Source: Lepidostoma basale
Taxonomy: Eukaryota; Arthropoda; Insecta; Trichoptera; Lepidostomatidae
Direction of reading: 5' to 3'
NCBI GenBank assembly: GCA_022606425.2
Contig: JAHDVF020000463.1
Location: forward strand, 1 to 64,000
Length of the DNA stretch: 64,000 nucleotides
Shown: positions 44,145-56,000 of the stretch, one piece after another
Position numbering within the stretch: the first letter of the stretch is position 1
Layout of the letters: every line of letters starts with the position of its first letter
Position numbers and translations under genes: made by a program
The notes under the pieces: model-generated
The model's database searches: none
What the model was told of the DNA's origin: nothing
The model's input: only the letters and a program-made list of their open reading frames with translations

Positions 44145-44562
44145 TATGAAAGGTACGACCGAATGACAGCTAAAGTGACAGCTGAGGCGATGGCCTCCTC
44201 CGTCGGCCACATTGAATCGAACCCTGCGGCTTGTTATTACGTCAAGATGGCACTGGCAAGGGCAATATGTCATTCCCATAGAATATAATAAAACTAGTAT
44301 AAAACAGACGTTTTCATTCGTATTAATGATTTAATATGGAGTTTTACATCATTGTTCCAGATACAATAGACAGTTAACAATGTATGAAGCCACTCCAATC
44401 ACCTTATTCTGCTCCATTAGCTCGGGTATATAAACAGTTTGATTCTCGCTACATTTGATAGTGCCTTAGCAAGGACAGACGTGTAATTCCCATAGAATAT
44501 AATAAAACTAGTATAAAACAGACGTTTTCATTCGTATTAATTATTTAATATTTGGCTTACAT
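44145..44562. repeat. Dispersed repeat with internal direct duplication
   Basis: ATTCCCATAGAATATAATAA plus ACAGACGTTTTCATTCGTAT is present at 44273-44325 and 44490-44545, about 220 bp apart. Related to 38030-38344. Contains a GC-richer part (GGCGATGGCCTCCTCCGTCG) at 44189-44208. Confidence 0.5.
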
Positions 44563-44765
44563 CATTGTTCAAGATACAATAAATAATTTAAATAAATATA
44601 TCTACTAATAATTGTGATACAAATTATTAAGGAATTTTTCATATTAAATATATAAATTTAAAGGATAAATCGAACAAGGAATACACGAATAAGTCCCACG
44701 TTATTTGCCTCAGAAGCAGAATCAAAAGTAATGAAAATAATAATAAAAAGCTTTAAAAGCATATT

Positions 44766-44895
44766 ATTATTACGAAAGATGTCCATCTCTTCCCGAGAGG
44801 AATGCAGTGGGATATATGACACATTATACCAGGAGCACAAGAGCGATGTTTCGACGTTAAGAAGGCAGAATACTCCGTAGAATCAAGAGTTTTTT
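44766..44895. repeat. Single Sat137 unit
   Basis: One isolated unit (CGAAAGATGTCCATCTCTTC to CTCCGTAGAATCAAGAGT), more diverged than the arrays. Shows that the sequence is found also as a monomer. Confidence 0.85.
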
Positions 44896-45125
44896 TCATT
44901 CGGCCATTATTCCATTCATAGAAGCAGTTTGAGTTCTTTCACTTCTGGCATCATAGGAGGCAGGATAGTTCTGCACGATGGGAGATAAAACAAATTGCTT
45001 ATCCGGTAGATAAACGTGGAGTCCCTCTATAGTTAACTGCTAACTACTGGTCCCCAGAATATCCAAGAATACAGTGGGACGGAGCTATGGCTAGCTTTTC
45101 TATCCCGTCATGTAGGTATCTTATA
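44896..45125. mobile_element. LINE-E-like remnant
   Basis: GGGAGATAAAACAAATTGCT and GAATACAGTGGGACGGAGCT parallel LINE-E at 10138 and 27755. It joins directly to the Sat137 monomer on its left, as expected if the monomer is part of a LINE-E relative. Confidence 0.45.
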
Positions 45126-45190
45126 ATTTTGTTTTTATGGTGTTACTCCGTCCATTTTTACAATTATTTTTTTCCATTTAAACGTACTTT

Positions 45191-46861
45191 TCAAATATAC
45201 GTTCCGTATATTATAGTATATTGATCGAAATGCGATAAAGTATGGGTGGTTAAATTTGACTTTCGAGTAAAAAATTTATTGCATATTGGACACGTAAACG
45301 GTTTGTCTCCAGAATGAATGGGCACGTGCCTCCTCAGGGAGGTATTATTGTTAAAACTTTTATTACATATTGAACACTTAAACAGCTTGTCAGTCGAATG
45401 CCTCAGCATGTGCCTTCCTACGGCAGACTTGTAGGTGAAGGATTTGCTGCACGTCGGACACGAATATGACTTCACTCCGGAATGGCCTCGCGCGTGTCTC
45501 CTCATGGTCGAATTATCAATAAAACATTTATTGCACACCGGACACGCGTAGGGTTTCTCCCCTGTGTGTGTTAGGACGTGTCTGCTCATGGTTGATTTGT
45601 CGGGATAACATTTATCACAAATTGTACACTGCAGTGGTCTGTGTGCACGGACAGCATCATTGTCATTATTTATATCTTTGGTGTTATTTTTTCCATGTTT
45701 AACTTGCGAGTGAAGAATAAAATGTTTTCTCAAAGAGGATTTGTTATTAAAACACCTACCACAAACCGAACACGAGTAAGGTTTTTCTCCGGAATGAATC
45801 AAAGAGTGAACTTTTAAACCAGACTTTGCCCCAAAGCATTTATTGCACGTCGGACAAGCAAATGGTTTACTACCAGTATGGGTCTTTAAATGCACGATTA
45901 AGTGTACTTTCTGGATAAAACTTTTGTCGCACGTCGCACACGAAAAGGATCTTTCGTTTGAATGGGTGATCACGTGTTTTTGCAACGAAGACCTGTGATT
46001 GTATCGTTTATCACACGTAGAACAAGCGAACGGTCGCTCGCCGGAGTGAGTGATCAGGTGTCTTTTTAATATCGGCAAGTGCGTAAAGGCTTTATCACAA
46101 AGCGTACACGGGTAGGGTCTCTCGTTGGAATGGATCATTATATGCCTCTTTAACACCGTCACACTATTAAAACGTTTTGGACAAACCGAACACGAAAACG
46201 GTCTCTCATCAGAATGGATAAGCGAGTGCACTTCCAGATTAGCTTTCCGCGAAAAACTTTTATCACAAACTGAACACGAAAACGGTTTGGAATGAATCAG
46301 CATATGTCTCTTGTATACCACGGTGTTGGTGAAATTCTTGGGGCATATCGAACACGTATGGTGGGGAAACGTGCCTTCTTTATGGTGGGTTAATAGATGC
46401 GTCTTTAACTGAGCTTTCCACGTAAAACATTTACCACAAATAGTACACGCAAACGAATTCACGTCAAATGGTTCTTCGCATGTATCGCTTTGAGACTCTT
46501 TACTTGCGTCGCTGAATGAACCCTGGTTTTCATTTTTCTGATCCTCAGTAGGGACTGATATAACCTCTTTCTTGACGGGCAGCTCAGAGATAGACTCCTG
46601 TTTCACTTCGCTAGCTTTCAAGTTAAAATCGGGTTCTTCTTTCTTGAATTCTTGCATAAATTGTTGTCTCACTTCATAATCTTCGGCCCTGCTCCGAGCG
46701 GAATGACTTGTAACATTCAAATCTGTTTCAATCTTAACATTAATAGTAGATACAATCTCTTTGCTAATACATTTGACTTCTCTGTAATATCCTTCATTAT
46801 ATTTACAATAGAAGTGATTCATTGGAGGTACGGTGATCTCTGTTTTAAATTTAGATTCCAT
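45191..46861 (-). CDS. C2H2 zinc-finger protein with 14 fingers
   Basis: Intronless 556-residue frame from ATG at 46861. Residues 1-136 are acidic and lysine-rich and lack a ZAD or BTB domain. They contain VKIE (42-45), FKKE (72-75), VKQE (86-89) and VKKE (96-99), which fit the psi-K-x-E SUMO site pattern. From residue 137 there are 14 C2H2 fingers, each with intact C-x2-C and H-x3-H. Nine are consecutive (CTICGKCF to CSVCGRCF), then a 26-residue Asn/Asp-rich linker, then five more (CTICDKCY to CPICNKFF). Linkers are often of TGEKP or SDERP type. Predicted nuclear DNA-binding transcription factor; target unknown. GC content is typical of genes here and the frame has no break, so it is under constraint. 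It could be a retrocopy, but no poly(A) or duplication is seen. Confidence 0.92.
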   Translation of the reverse strand: MESKFKTEITVPPMNHFYCKYNEGYYREVKCISKEIVSTINVKIETDLNVTSHSARSRAEDYEVRQQFMQEFKKEEPDFNLKASEVKQESISELPVKKEVISVPTEDQKNENQGSFSDASKESQSDTCEEPFDVNSFACTICGKCFTWKAQLKTHLLTHHKEGTFPHHTCSICPKNFTNTVVYKRHMLIHSKPFSCSVCDKSFSRKANLEVHSLIHSDERPFSCSVCPKRFNSVTVLKRHIMIHSNERPYPCTLCDKAFTHLPILKRHLITHSGERPFACSTCDKRYNHRSSLQKHVITHSNERSFSCATCDKSFIQKVHLIVHLKTHTGSKPFACPTCNKCFGAKSGLKVHSLIHSGEKPYSCSVCGRCFNNKSSLRKHFILHSQVKHGKNNTKDINNDNDAVRAHRPLQCTICDKCYPDKSTMSRHVLTHTGEKPYACPVCNKCFIDNSTMRRHARGHSGVKSYSCPTCSKSFTYKSAVGRHMLRHSTDKLFKCSICNKSFNNNTSLRRHVPIHSGDKPFTCPICNKFFTRKSNLTTHTLSHFDQYTIIYGTYI

Positions 46862-47340
46862 TATGGTGATAATTATATCGATTAATTCGGCAGGTTACAA
46901 AATTTGAAACTGCAATACTTAGATCGTTCGACAGCAAGTACTTGATTGATGCAAAGACCATCATACATATTTTTGCGTTCTTTTAATCGTTCAAATTCAC
47001 ATAATGCACAAAACAAATGAATACCAATTGTCAAAATTTTACATTTTGAATGAAGTTTGAAGCGACGGTACTTGTTCCATAGTATCGTATACTGTATTTG
47101 ATAAATAATTTAATTTAAGTTAATATATTTAATTACTTGTGAATTTAAACGAATAAAGGGAGTCAGTTAATTCGAATAATAACAAATTCGATGACATTTG
47201 CAATGCGTCAAACGAAACCATAGACGTGTGCTGTAGATGAGTTACGCCACAGATTATAAGATAGATAGTTAATGCGATTTAAAAAATGTGAAAAGGTGAG
47301 TGTTTAGTAGTTTATAATTAAAAATGTATTATAATTTCGT
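46862..47340. other. 5' flank of the zinc-finger gene
   Basis: AT-rich, unique sequence without TE similarity. Likely holds the promoter, but no clear TATA or initiator is identified. Confidence 0.3.
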
Positions 47341-47344
47341 GTTC

Positions 47345-47692
47345 TGTGATGTGGTAATGTTCAGAAAGAATGGACTGCCACACTTTTCTTTCTCGACATA
47401 TTTCTCTCGCTTCCTCAACATTCATACATCGTGTCATGCACGCGCGTCGATTTCTCTGACTCCTCACGTGGCCGACATTCAATATTTGATCTTGTCTTCC
47501 TCTATTTCTAGTTCCATTTACATTGTTAACATATATATTTTTTACCATTCTTTCTTCATTCATTCATTAGTTTTCCAGCACATTTTTGTATGTAATCTCA
47601 TTTCTACGGCATTCCTACTTTCATCCTTTGTCTACCAGCTCCAAACTTCACTTCCATACATAAAGAAAGACACTAGAACTCCATTATACGGA
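47345..47692 (-). mobile_element. LINE-B copy, minus
   Basis: Minus codons [40 protein letters not shown] and [19 protein letters not shown]. It has an internal deletion between the ERM block and the NAVEMR block. Confidence 0.78.
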
Positions 47693-47699
47693 TAAATAT

Positions 47700-47945
47700 C
47701 TCCAACAGCGACAGCACAGATTGTTTTATATTCTAATTGCCTCTGGGGACACCGGTGGGAAGAGCAATTAGTCTGCTGAACGCGGTCTCACCGGAGATCG
47801 AAGTCTTTCATATTAGTGAAAGTACATTCAGAAGACAAATACTTTGGAGAGTATCTTGTCTTCCTAATGTCGAACCATCTCTCATGCGTTTCTGGTATTA
47901 TGTTGTATGTATATAATATTTTACCTGTTCTAAACAGATGCCTTA
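47700..47945 (+). mobile_element. LINE-E 3' end, plus
   Basis: GTCTGCTGAACGCGGTCTCA, GATCGAAGTCTTTCATATTA and TCTCATGCGTTTCTGGTATT in the opposite orientation to the other copies. Ends near CCTTAAAGGATTAAT, without the pentamer tail. Confidence 0.72.
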
Positions 47946-48275
47946 AAGGATTAATTGTATCTCAATAGAGACGAAGATGCAAATTGGGAACAGAATATGG
48001 TGGTCGAGGTGTTTACAGGACTTATGACCTGTCATTGGTTGGGTTAAGCGCATGCTTTATGTAATACAACATTCCCCATTCCGCCCTTCTTACGACCACC
48101 ATGTCTGACAAATTTTTGGAAGTTGTATGTATGCTACTATGTAAGAACAAACTTCACATGTTATATTTCAATCTACACACTAGTGCCATCTATGAAGATT
48201 AGATTAAGCATTAAGCAGAAGATCTTTTTATTAACTCAATGTGAAAGGCTACCGCCATTAACGTATTGCTAGATA
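47946..48275. mobile_element. IR-F element, copy 4 (reverse)
   Basis: Begins GGATTAATTGTATCTCAATA and continues with GACCTGTCATTGGTTGGGTT and GACAAATTTTTGGAAGTTGT, reverse to 14288-14652. It joins the LINE-E end directly. Confidence 0.65.
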
Positions 48276-48334
48276 AAGCCTGGAGCCTTAAACATTTATG
48301 CTTTTTGTAATGTCTGTTGAGTAAATAAACTGGC

Positions 48335-48605
48335 AAGACACTGCAAGAGAGGATAAGGAACACACGGATAAGGGAGATATGCGAGGTTGAGGATGTTGTC
48401 AGGTGGGGAAGGCAAAGGAGAAGGTACTGGTATGCACACGTGAGGAGAATGGATCCATCCGGACTCCCTTTCATTGTGTTGCACCGCCAGCGGCAGTAGA
48501 CGACCCCTGGGCAGACCACTAAAGAGATGGATCGAGGAGTCGACTTCGCAGAAGGCCAATTCCTCTTAAGAAACAGGCCACTAGGCCTACACTAAGAATA
48601 ATAAG
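48335..48605 (+). mobile_element. LINE-C 3' fragment, plus
   Basis: RIRNTRIREICEVEDVVRWG and RQRRRYWYAHVRRMDPSGLP correspond to LINE-C at 7340-7460. The end past this is rearranged and lacks a (GAA)n tail. Confidence 0.75.
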
Positions 48606-49118
48606 AAGATTTGATTATGTATCTATGCCTCAGTGGATATATTTCTATTTGCAGCAATGATTTTGAGAGCGCTATTTATTTTTTTCTCAGCAAAAACCCT
48701 TCTTTCATTGTCTTTCTCCATTTCTTACGTCTCTTGTAAACAAGCTTCCCAGATAAACAAAAAACACATATTACCTAGACTGAACCATAAATAAAACAAT
48801 TATATTTATTCAATAACTAATTTTTATAAACTTATGTTACTATATACAAAAAAATAATAATTATACATAAGAAAGGCTTGAAATGAAATCCCGTAAGAAG
48901 ACACAAAACAATCAAATCCTTTGCATAACATTAAAGATGGCTATGGATCGGTCACACCCTGAGACGGAACCCTGCCTGCATCGCTTGGGAAGCACCGGAC
49001 TAGTCTGAAGAATCGGAGTGGACCTAGAGCCACCTGGAGATGGAAAATCAATGCCCTACGTATCACAGGAGTGCGAGAACAAGAGTTGCTTCATAAATTC
49101 CATTTTTAAAGCAGTCGA
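48606..49118. other. Mixed LINE remnants and spacer
   Basis: An antisense LINE-B scrap at 48615-48760 (CAGCAATGATTTTGAGAGCG) and a plus LINE-A scrap at 48940-49050 (GGATCGGTCACACCCTGAGA). The rest, 48761-48939, is AT-rich. Confidence 0.5.
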
Positions 49119-49119
49119 T

Positions 49120-50042
49120 GACGGTCAGGTAAGGTGACAGTCGGGCTAGGTGACAATGGGGTTAAGTGACGATCGGGAAAGATGACGGTCGAGTAAGGTG
49201 ACAATGGTGTTAGGTCATGATCGGGAAAGGTGACAATCAGGAAAGGTGACGGTCGAATAGGGTGACAATGGTGTTAGGTGATGATTGGGGAAGGTGACGG
49301 TCGCGTAAGGTGACAATGGTGTTAGGTCATGATCGGGAAAATGACAGTCGAGTAAGGTGATAGTGGTGTTAGGTGACAATCAGGAAAGGTGACGGTCGCG
49401 TAAGGTGAGAATCAGGAAAGGTGACGGTCGAATAGGGTGACAATGGTGTTAGGTGATGATTGGGGAAGGTGACGGTCGCGTAAGGTGACAATGGTGTTAG
49501 GTCATGATCGGGAAAATGACAGTCGAGTAAGGTGATAGTGGTGTTAGGTGACAATCAGGAAAGGTGACGGTCGCGTAAGGTGAGAATCAGGAAAGGTGAC
49601 GGTCGAATAGGGTGACAATGGTGTTAGGTGATGATTGGGGAAGGTGACGGTCGCGTAAGGTGACAATGGTGTTAGGTCATGATCGGGAAAATGACAGTCG
49701 AGTAAGGTGATAGTGGTGTTAGGTGACAATCAGGAAAGGTGACGGTCGAATAGGGTGACAATGATTTTAGGTGACAATCAGGAACGGTAACGGTCGCGTA
49801 AGATGACAATGATGTTAAGTGACTATCAGGAAAAGTGACAGTCGAATAAGGTGACAATGGTGTTAGGTAAGAATCGGGAAAGGTGACGGTCGAGAAAGGT
49901 GACAATAGTGTTAGGTCATGATCTGGAAAGATGACAGTCGAGTAAGGTGACAGTGGTGAAGGTGACGGTCCTGTTAGGTGACAGACGGGTTATTTTACAA
50001 TCTGGTTAGGTGACGGTCCGATTATTTTACGGTCAGGTAAGG
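49120..50042. repeat. Minisatellite abutting the Prp3 stop codon
   Basis: Short units such as GGTGACGGTCGAGTAAGGTG and ACAATGGTGTTAGGTCATGA, about 21-23 bp, with a 175-bp higher-order block (near-identical stretches at 49369 and 49544). The pattern GTCAGGTAAGGTTAC runs up to the antisense TAA at 50043. Confidence 0.93.
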
Positions 50043-53000
50043 TTACGTCTGCTCCTGCGTCATAAGGGTGTCGCTGTAAGCCAGCTTCCAAAAGTGCTGG
50101 GCGTTGTACTTTAAGAGGTGCTCTCTCGCCGATCTCTCCGTGGGACATACCTGTAACGAGAGGAAACAATGAACCAACTAACAAAGTTGTTATATATATT
50201 ATTTTACCATTGTTCGAGAAATAATAAATAAATTTACATATGTCCAAACCAACGAAGTGATCCTTTCATATAATTGCGTAGATTTTCACGGTTGGCAGCA
50301 ATATGTTTGTTGTGTTTTTGGGTAACACCGTGTGATTTGGTTGGAAACAAAACATGTGGACGTAGGCGATTTCGCGGGCATCTCGCCTACGGAACGTATG
50401 AGTGAAATAAAATACGGCGCGTATGAGTGGAACGAAACATACACGTAGGTCATTTCTGCGCATGTCAGCGGAGTCATTTGCAACGCAACGAATTAAATCC
50501 CTTTGCGCGAAAATTCAAAATATTATTTTATCCGTAGACGGCTCAAACACGCAAAAAACATGGTTTTATTATAGTTTTTTTAAGGCAAGCCCGGCTTTTC
50601 GGCTTGTATGGAAGTACCGCCTCTGGTCTAAGGGATCTCCACTGCATTTATTCTGCTCTCATCCTTCTTCTGCCAGTTTCACATATAAGGGTGGAAACCA
50701 GAAATCCATTGTGAACTGCAATTTTCGCTTTCATAGATAAATTATTGTTTCCATTGGCCATCCGCTGTGAACATGCTACCTAAATACACAAATTATCTTA
50801 CCTGGATTCGTATATAACATACTTTGATTTACAAACCTTAAACCTAACTTCACCGAAGCACCGCTGCTTCTGCGTGCCTTCCCAGACCAGGGTGCAGGCA
50901 TTTGGCTGCGAGTTTCCATCGGCGTCCTTCACCGTGTCTTCAGACCACTTGATCCGTTGGGTCATGAGTCTGGAGAAAAGGTAACAACACATTATACCAG
51001 GAGCACAAGAGCAATCGTCCGACGTTAAGGAGGCAGAATACTCCGTAGAATCAAGAGTGGACATTGCTCCATTCGTATGGAAGATGTCCATCTCTGCCCG
51101 GGAGGAATGCAGTGGGATAGGTGACACATTATACCATGAGCACAAGAGCAATGGTCCGACGTTAAGGAGGCAGAATACTCCGTAGAATCAAGAGTGGACA
51201 TTGCTCCATTCGTATGAAAGATGTCCATCTCTGCCCGAGAGGAATGCAGCGGGATAGATGACACATTATACCAGGAGCACAAGAGCAATGGTCTGATGTT
51301 AAAGAGGTTTTTTAATTACCTTTTAAACTTGGCGTGCTGCTTAGGTCCGCCCTCGGAGATGACCACACAGCATCCTCTGTGCAGGACCACGGCCCCAGTC
51401 ATGTAGAGCTGCTCTAGGTTCTTTTCCACCTTGAACTTCTTGGCAGCACACTCAAAGAGATCAGAGATCCTAGGACACAAGACTTGCAATATTAATTATG
51501 CTTCTAAAATATAGTTAGATAAACAAATGTGAAGGCTAGAGAAGCGTGTCAGGATGGAAGAGTGTGTCATCCACCGTCTCTGCCTATTGTGTTAGAAGCG
51601 GGGACAGTGCACGACACGCTGTATGAATGTGAAGGCTAGAGAAGCGTGTCAGGATGGAAGAGTGTGTCATCCACCGTCTCTGCCTATTGTGTTAGAAGCG
51701 GGAACAGTGCACGACAAGCTGCATGAATGTGAAGGCTAGAGAAGCGTGTCAGGATGGAAGAGTGTGGCGGTCCACCTTCTCTGCCTATTGTGTTAGAAGA
51801 GGGAACAGTGCACGACATGCTGTATGAATGTGAAGGCTAGAGAAGCGTGTCAGGATGGAAGAGTGTGTCATCCACCGTCTCTGCCAATTGTTTTAGAAGC
51901 GACAGTGCACGACGCGCTGTATGAATGTGAAGGCTAGAGACGCATCACTGGATGGGGGATGTGTGGCAGTGCAAGGTATGAAGTTACCTGTAAAGCCCCA
52001 CGTGCACCCCGAGCTGCGTGTCCTCCTGCAGCCGGTTGGCCCCGCGAGCCGCGCGCTGCTCCCGCGTGAGCTTGCGGGCCGCGTTGGCGTCCTCGTGCGC
52101 CCTCTGCCGCCGCGCCATCTGCTCCCGCACGTGCGCCTCTATCCTCGTCGGGTCCTGAACGGCCTCCGATCCCAGGACACGCATGAGGTTCGATATCCTG
52201 CAGACGACACAGTAATTAAATAAATAAATAAATCATTCTATGCACAATAGACATGTGTTAGTGAACTTGAAAAGGAGCAAATATAACACTTGTGCTCTGG
52301 CATTTTGCACTTTGATTTTGTGCACTGCTTCTTAAGTTAACGTCCATGTCTTGCATCCATAGGTAGAGTCCGTTCACGACAGGGAGATCGTTTGCAATAG
52401 TATGAATAACTAACTAACTAACCATCACTCCGTCTCCCCGAAGGGGTAGGCAGAAAGAATGGACTGCCACACCTTTCTTTCCTGACATATTTCTCTCGCT
52501 TCCTCAACATTCATACATCGTGTCATGCACGCGCGTTGATTTCTCTGACTCCTCACATGGCCGACATTCAATATTTGATTTATTTGATCGTGCCACGTTT
52601 TCCTCGGTCTTCCTCTATTTCTGGTACCACTAACATCATTAACATATAATTTTTTTACCATTCTTTCTTCATTCATTCTTTCCATATGTCCAAACCATCT
52701 TAATGATCCTTTCATTATTTTGTTCATGACACCATCATATGAATAACAGCTACAATAAATCTAGACGCTATTTTTATTTTATTCTTTTATGATTGGAAAA
52801 CCAAAAATAATTTTCAATTGTATATTCAAACATTGAAATAAATAAACATGTTATTTTTATTAACAAAAATGCTATTGGCTTAGTTGTAATAATTATCAAA
52901 ATTAAGTTGCTTTTGATAAACCGGGTGAATGCAGAGCGGAAGCTTTGTAGACTTCACGAGGCAGCTGCAAAAGTAGGACTCAAGATTAACACGTCCAAGA

Positions 53001-56000
53001 CAGTAGACCTACGAGTGTCCACAAATAACTCCACCCCAATCTTGCTCCACAGTGTCCCCCTTGTGACCACGACCAGCTTCTGCTACCTCGGTAGTATGAT
53101 AGCAGGCTCGGGAGGTACGGAGGAAGATGTAGCCAGCAGACTTAACAAGGCAAGGGGAGCTTTCGCCCTGTATGGCGTTCCAGTATCATTTCCAGAAAGC
53201 TCAAGCTCCAAATATTCAGCAGTAGCGTTAAAAGCGTACTGCTGTACGCATGTGAGACTTGGAAGTCTACCGCGGACGTTATTGGAAAACTCCAGGTGTT
53301 TATATTATAGATAGCTGCCTTCGCACAATATTCAAAATCTATTGGCCCCAAACAATGGCAAATGCCATTGTTCTCTGGACCATGGCAGGCGAAAAGCCAA
53401 TTAGAGAACAAGTCGCAAATGGCAGTGGATCGGTCACACTCTGAGACGGAACCCAGCCTGCATCGCTCAGGGCGCACTAGACTGGTCCCCTATGGGGGGA
53501 AAGAGGAAGCGAGGCACCACGGAGGTGTGACAGGACAAAAAGAAGAAGAAGACAATTATAATTAGCTTATTACTTAGACTAATGATACTTTCTCTCGATC
53601 TGTTGTACATAAAAAATAATAATTTGTTAGGCTCACCGCAGCTTGGGTTCTGCAGGCGCCTCCAGACCTAACCGCACTTTTTCCTGTTCCTCTTTCCACG
53701 CCTCCCGCCTGGTCTGCCTGCGGAGTTTCTTCCTCTCCCTCTTCGTCAGGAATACCGGCATGTACACGGGCTTCGTTGGCTCGGCTGTGAAAAAGAAAAA
53801 ATCCAAAACATATTAACATCTAAAGGAACGCATACAAATGTATCAGATTTTACTGAAATCTCTTGATGGAAGTTCATTTTAAATAATATATTAATAAAAA
53901 TATAATACAGGGTCTGTCGCAAAAGTGTCAGTCAGCGATGCAGTATCAATTTTGTGATTTCTATCTCTAATGCCGTAATATTTACGTCTCCTCTTCTTTC
54001 TTCTTTATGTCCTGTCACTCCTCCGTGGTGCATAGGTCCTCAAGGAACCTTCTCCACACGACTCTATCGCATGCCTGATGCCTAACATCATCTGCTTTAA
54101 CCTCGTCCTGCAGGGCTCTTCTCCAGGTGGCTCTAGGTCTGCCTCGCTTCCTCTTTCCCTCCATAGGGGACCAGTCTAGTGCGCCCCGAGCGATGCAGGC
54201 TGGGTTCCGTCTCAGAGTGTGACCGATCCGCTGCCATTTGCGCCTAGCGACTTGTTCTCTAATTGGCTTTTCGCCTGCCATGGTCCAGAGAACAATGGCA
54301 TTTGCCACTGTTTGGGGCCAATAGATCTTGAATATTGAGCGAAGGTATTTATGTATTTTTATTAATTATTTTTTTAAATGTTATTTTGGAAATAATTATA
54401 GAAATAGATGGTTAGTTTAAATAAAATAAAGCTTACAAGGAGGCTGAAGCTGTGTTGGGTGCTCCACCAAATTGCTGATGGCCTCCTCCTTGATGTTGCT
54501 AAGAATCTCGTCTTCCACCTCCGGTCTGGGTTCTCCGGAAGCACGACTCCTGGCTGCTGCCACCTCACGTTCCTCCTCTGTCATCATGATAACGGAATCC
54601 CACCTACAGACAAGACACATTAATTCTATGTTTTAGATTAGCAGAGACAAACTGCCACACACACCCCATCCAGTGATCAATATCTAGCCTTCACATCCAT
54701 ACAGCGTGTCGTGCACTTACACGTGAAATCAGACTCAGAAAAGAGAATCAAACTGCAGAGCTACCTCGAAGAGTTGGACTGGGTTGGGCTGCCTTTGGTA
54801 AACTGAGACATGTCTTTGAAAATGATGAAATACCGGTTTGTCTCAAAAGAAAGGTCTACGACATGTGTATACTGCCCATGATGACATACGGACTAGAGAC
54901 GACAACTCTTACAGCAAAAGTGTCCACAGGCTCAAGTGTACACAGAGGTCCATGGAAAGACAGACACTTGGTGTGAGCTTGCGTGACCGCATAAGGAATG
55001 AAGAAATCAGACGCCGCACCAGGGTTGCTGACGTCATGGACCGAGTGGCAAAATTGAAATGGCAATGGGCTGGACACTTGGCTAGACAGGGTGGCAACAG
55101 ATGGGCCCCCAGGATACTCAGTTGGAGACCATGGGAGAATAGGTCAAGTGTCGGAAGGCCACCGATGAGATGGACCGATGATATTGTCAAAAGGGTTGGG
55201 AAATCTTGGATACAAAGGGGGCAGGATAGAGACGAGTGTAGGAAATTGGAAGAGGCCTATATCCAGCAGTGGAGGGAAGAAGGGTAGCAAAGAAGATGAC
55301 GAAGAAGTCGTGCACTGTTCCCGCTTCTAACACAATAGGCAGAGACGATGGATGACACACTCTTCCATCCTGACACGCTTCTCTAGCCTTCACATTCATA
55401 CAGCGTGTCGTGCACTGTTCCCGCTTCTAACACAATAGGCAGAAACGGTGGACCGCTACACTCTTCCATCCCGACAAGTCAAATCATGTTTACCATTCCA
55501 TATCTGGTATATCGTCTTCATCGTCGGAATCCGTGGCTAGCATCGCAAGCTTCGTGGCCGAGGATATGCCGGTCTTCCTGGCGATCTGCGATATCTCATT
55601 CTGCAGTTTCTCCAGTTGGGCCTGGAACCATAAATAGCCATGAGCGACCAAGAAATCATACTCTTTATAATTAACCCTCCCTTCCTTGTGATGGGTGTCT
55701 TCTACACGTTGCTTCTAATAACCATCAATATCTCTATACATATAATAAATACAAGGTTAAGATTCTAGGTATTCCTCCATCATATATTTACGCATTGATT
55801 TAAAAAATAATATTAATAATAATCAGAATTTATCGGGTACATCGGAGGTATTTTGTGAACATCGGAAACAAAGTCGCATATAAACAGCGCTTTGAGTGCG
55901 TCACACTATATTCGCATCTCACTCTTGCATATGTTCTAGCTCAATGTTCTCACTCTCGCCGTCCCGCCGCGCCGGCAGTCGCTTTCGGGCTTGCAACCAG

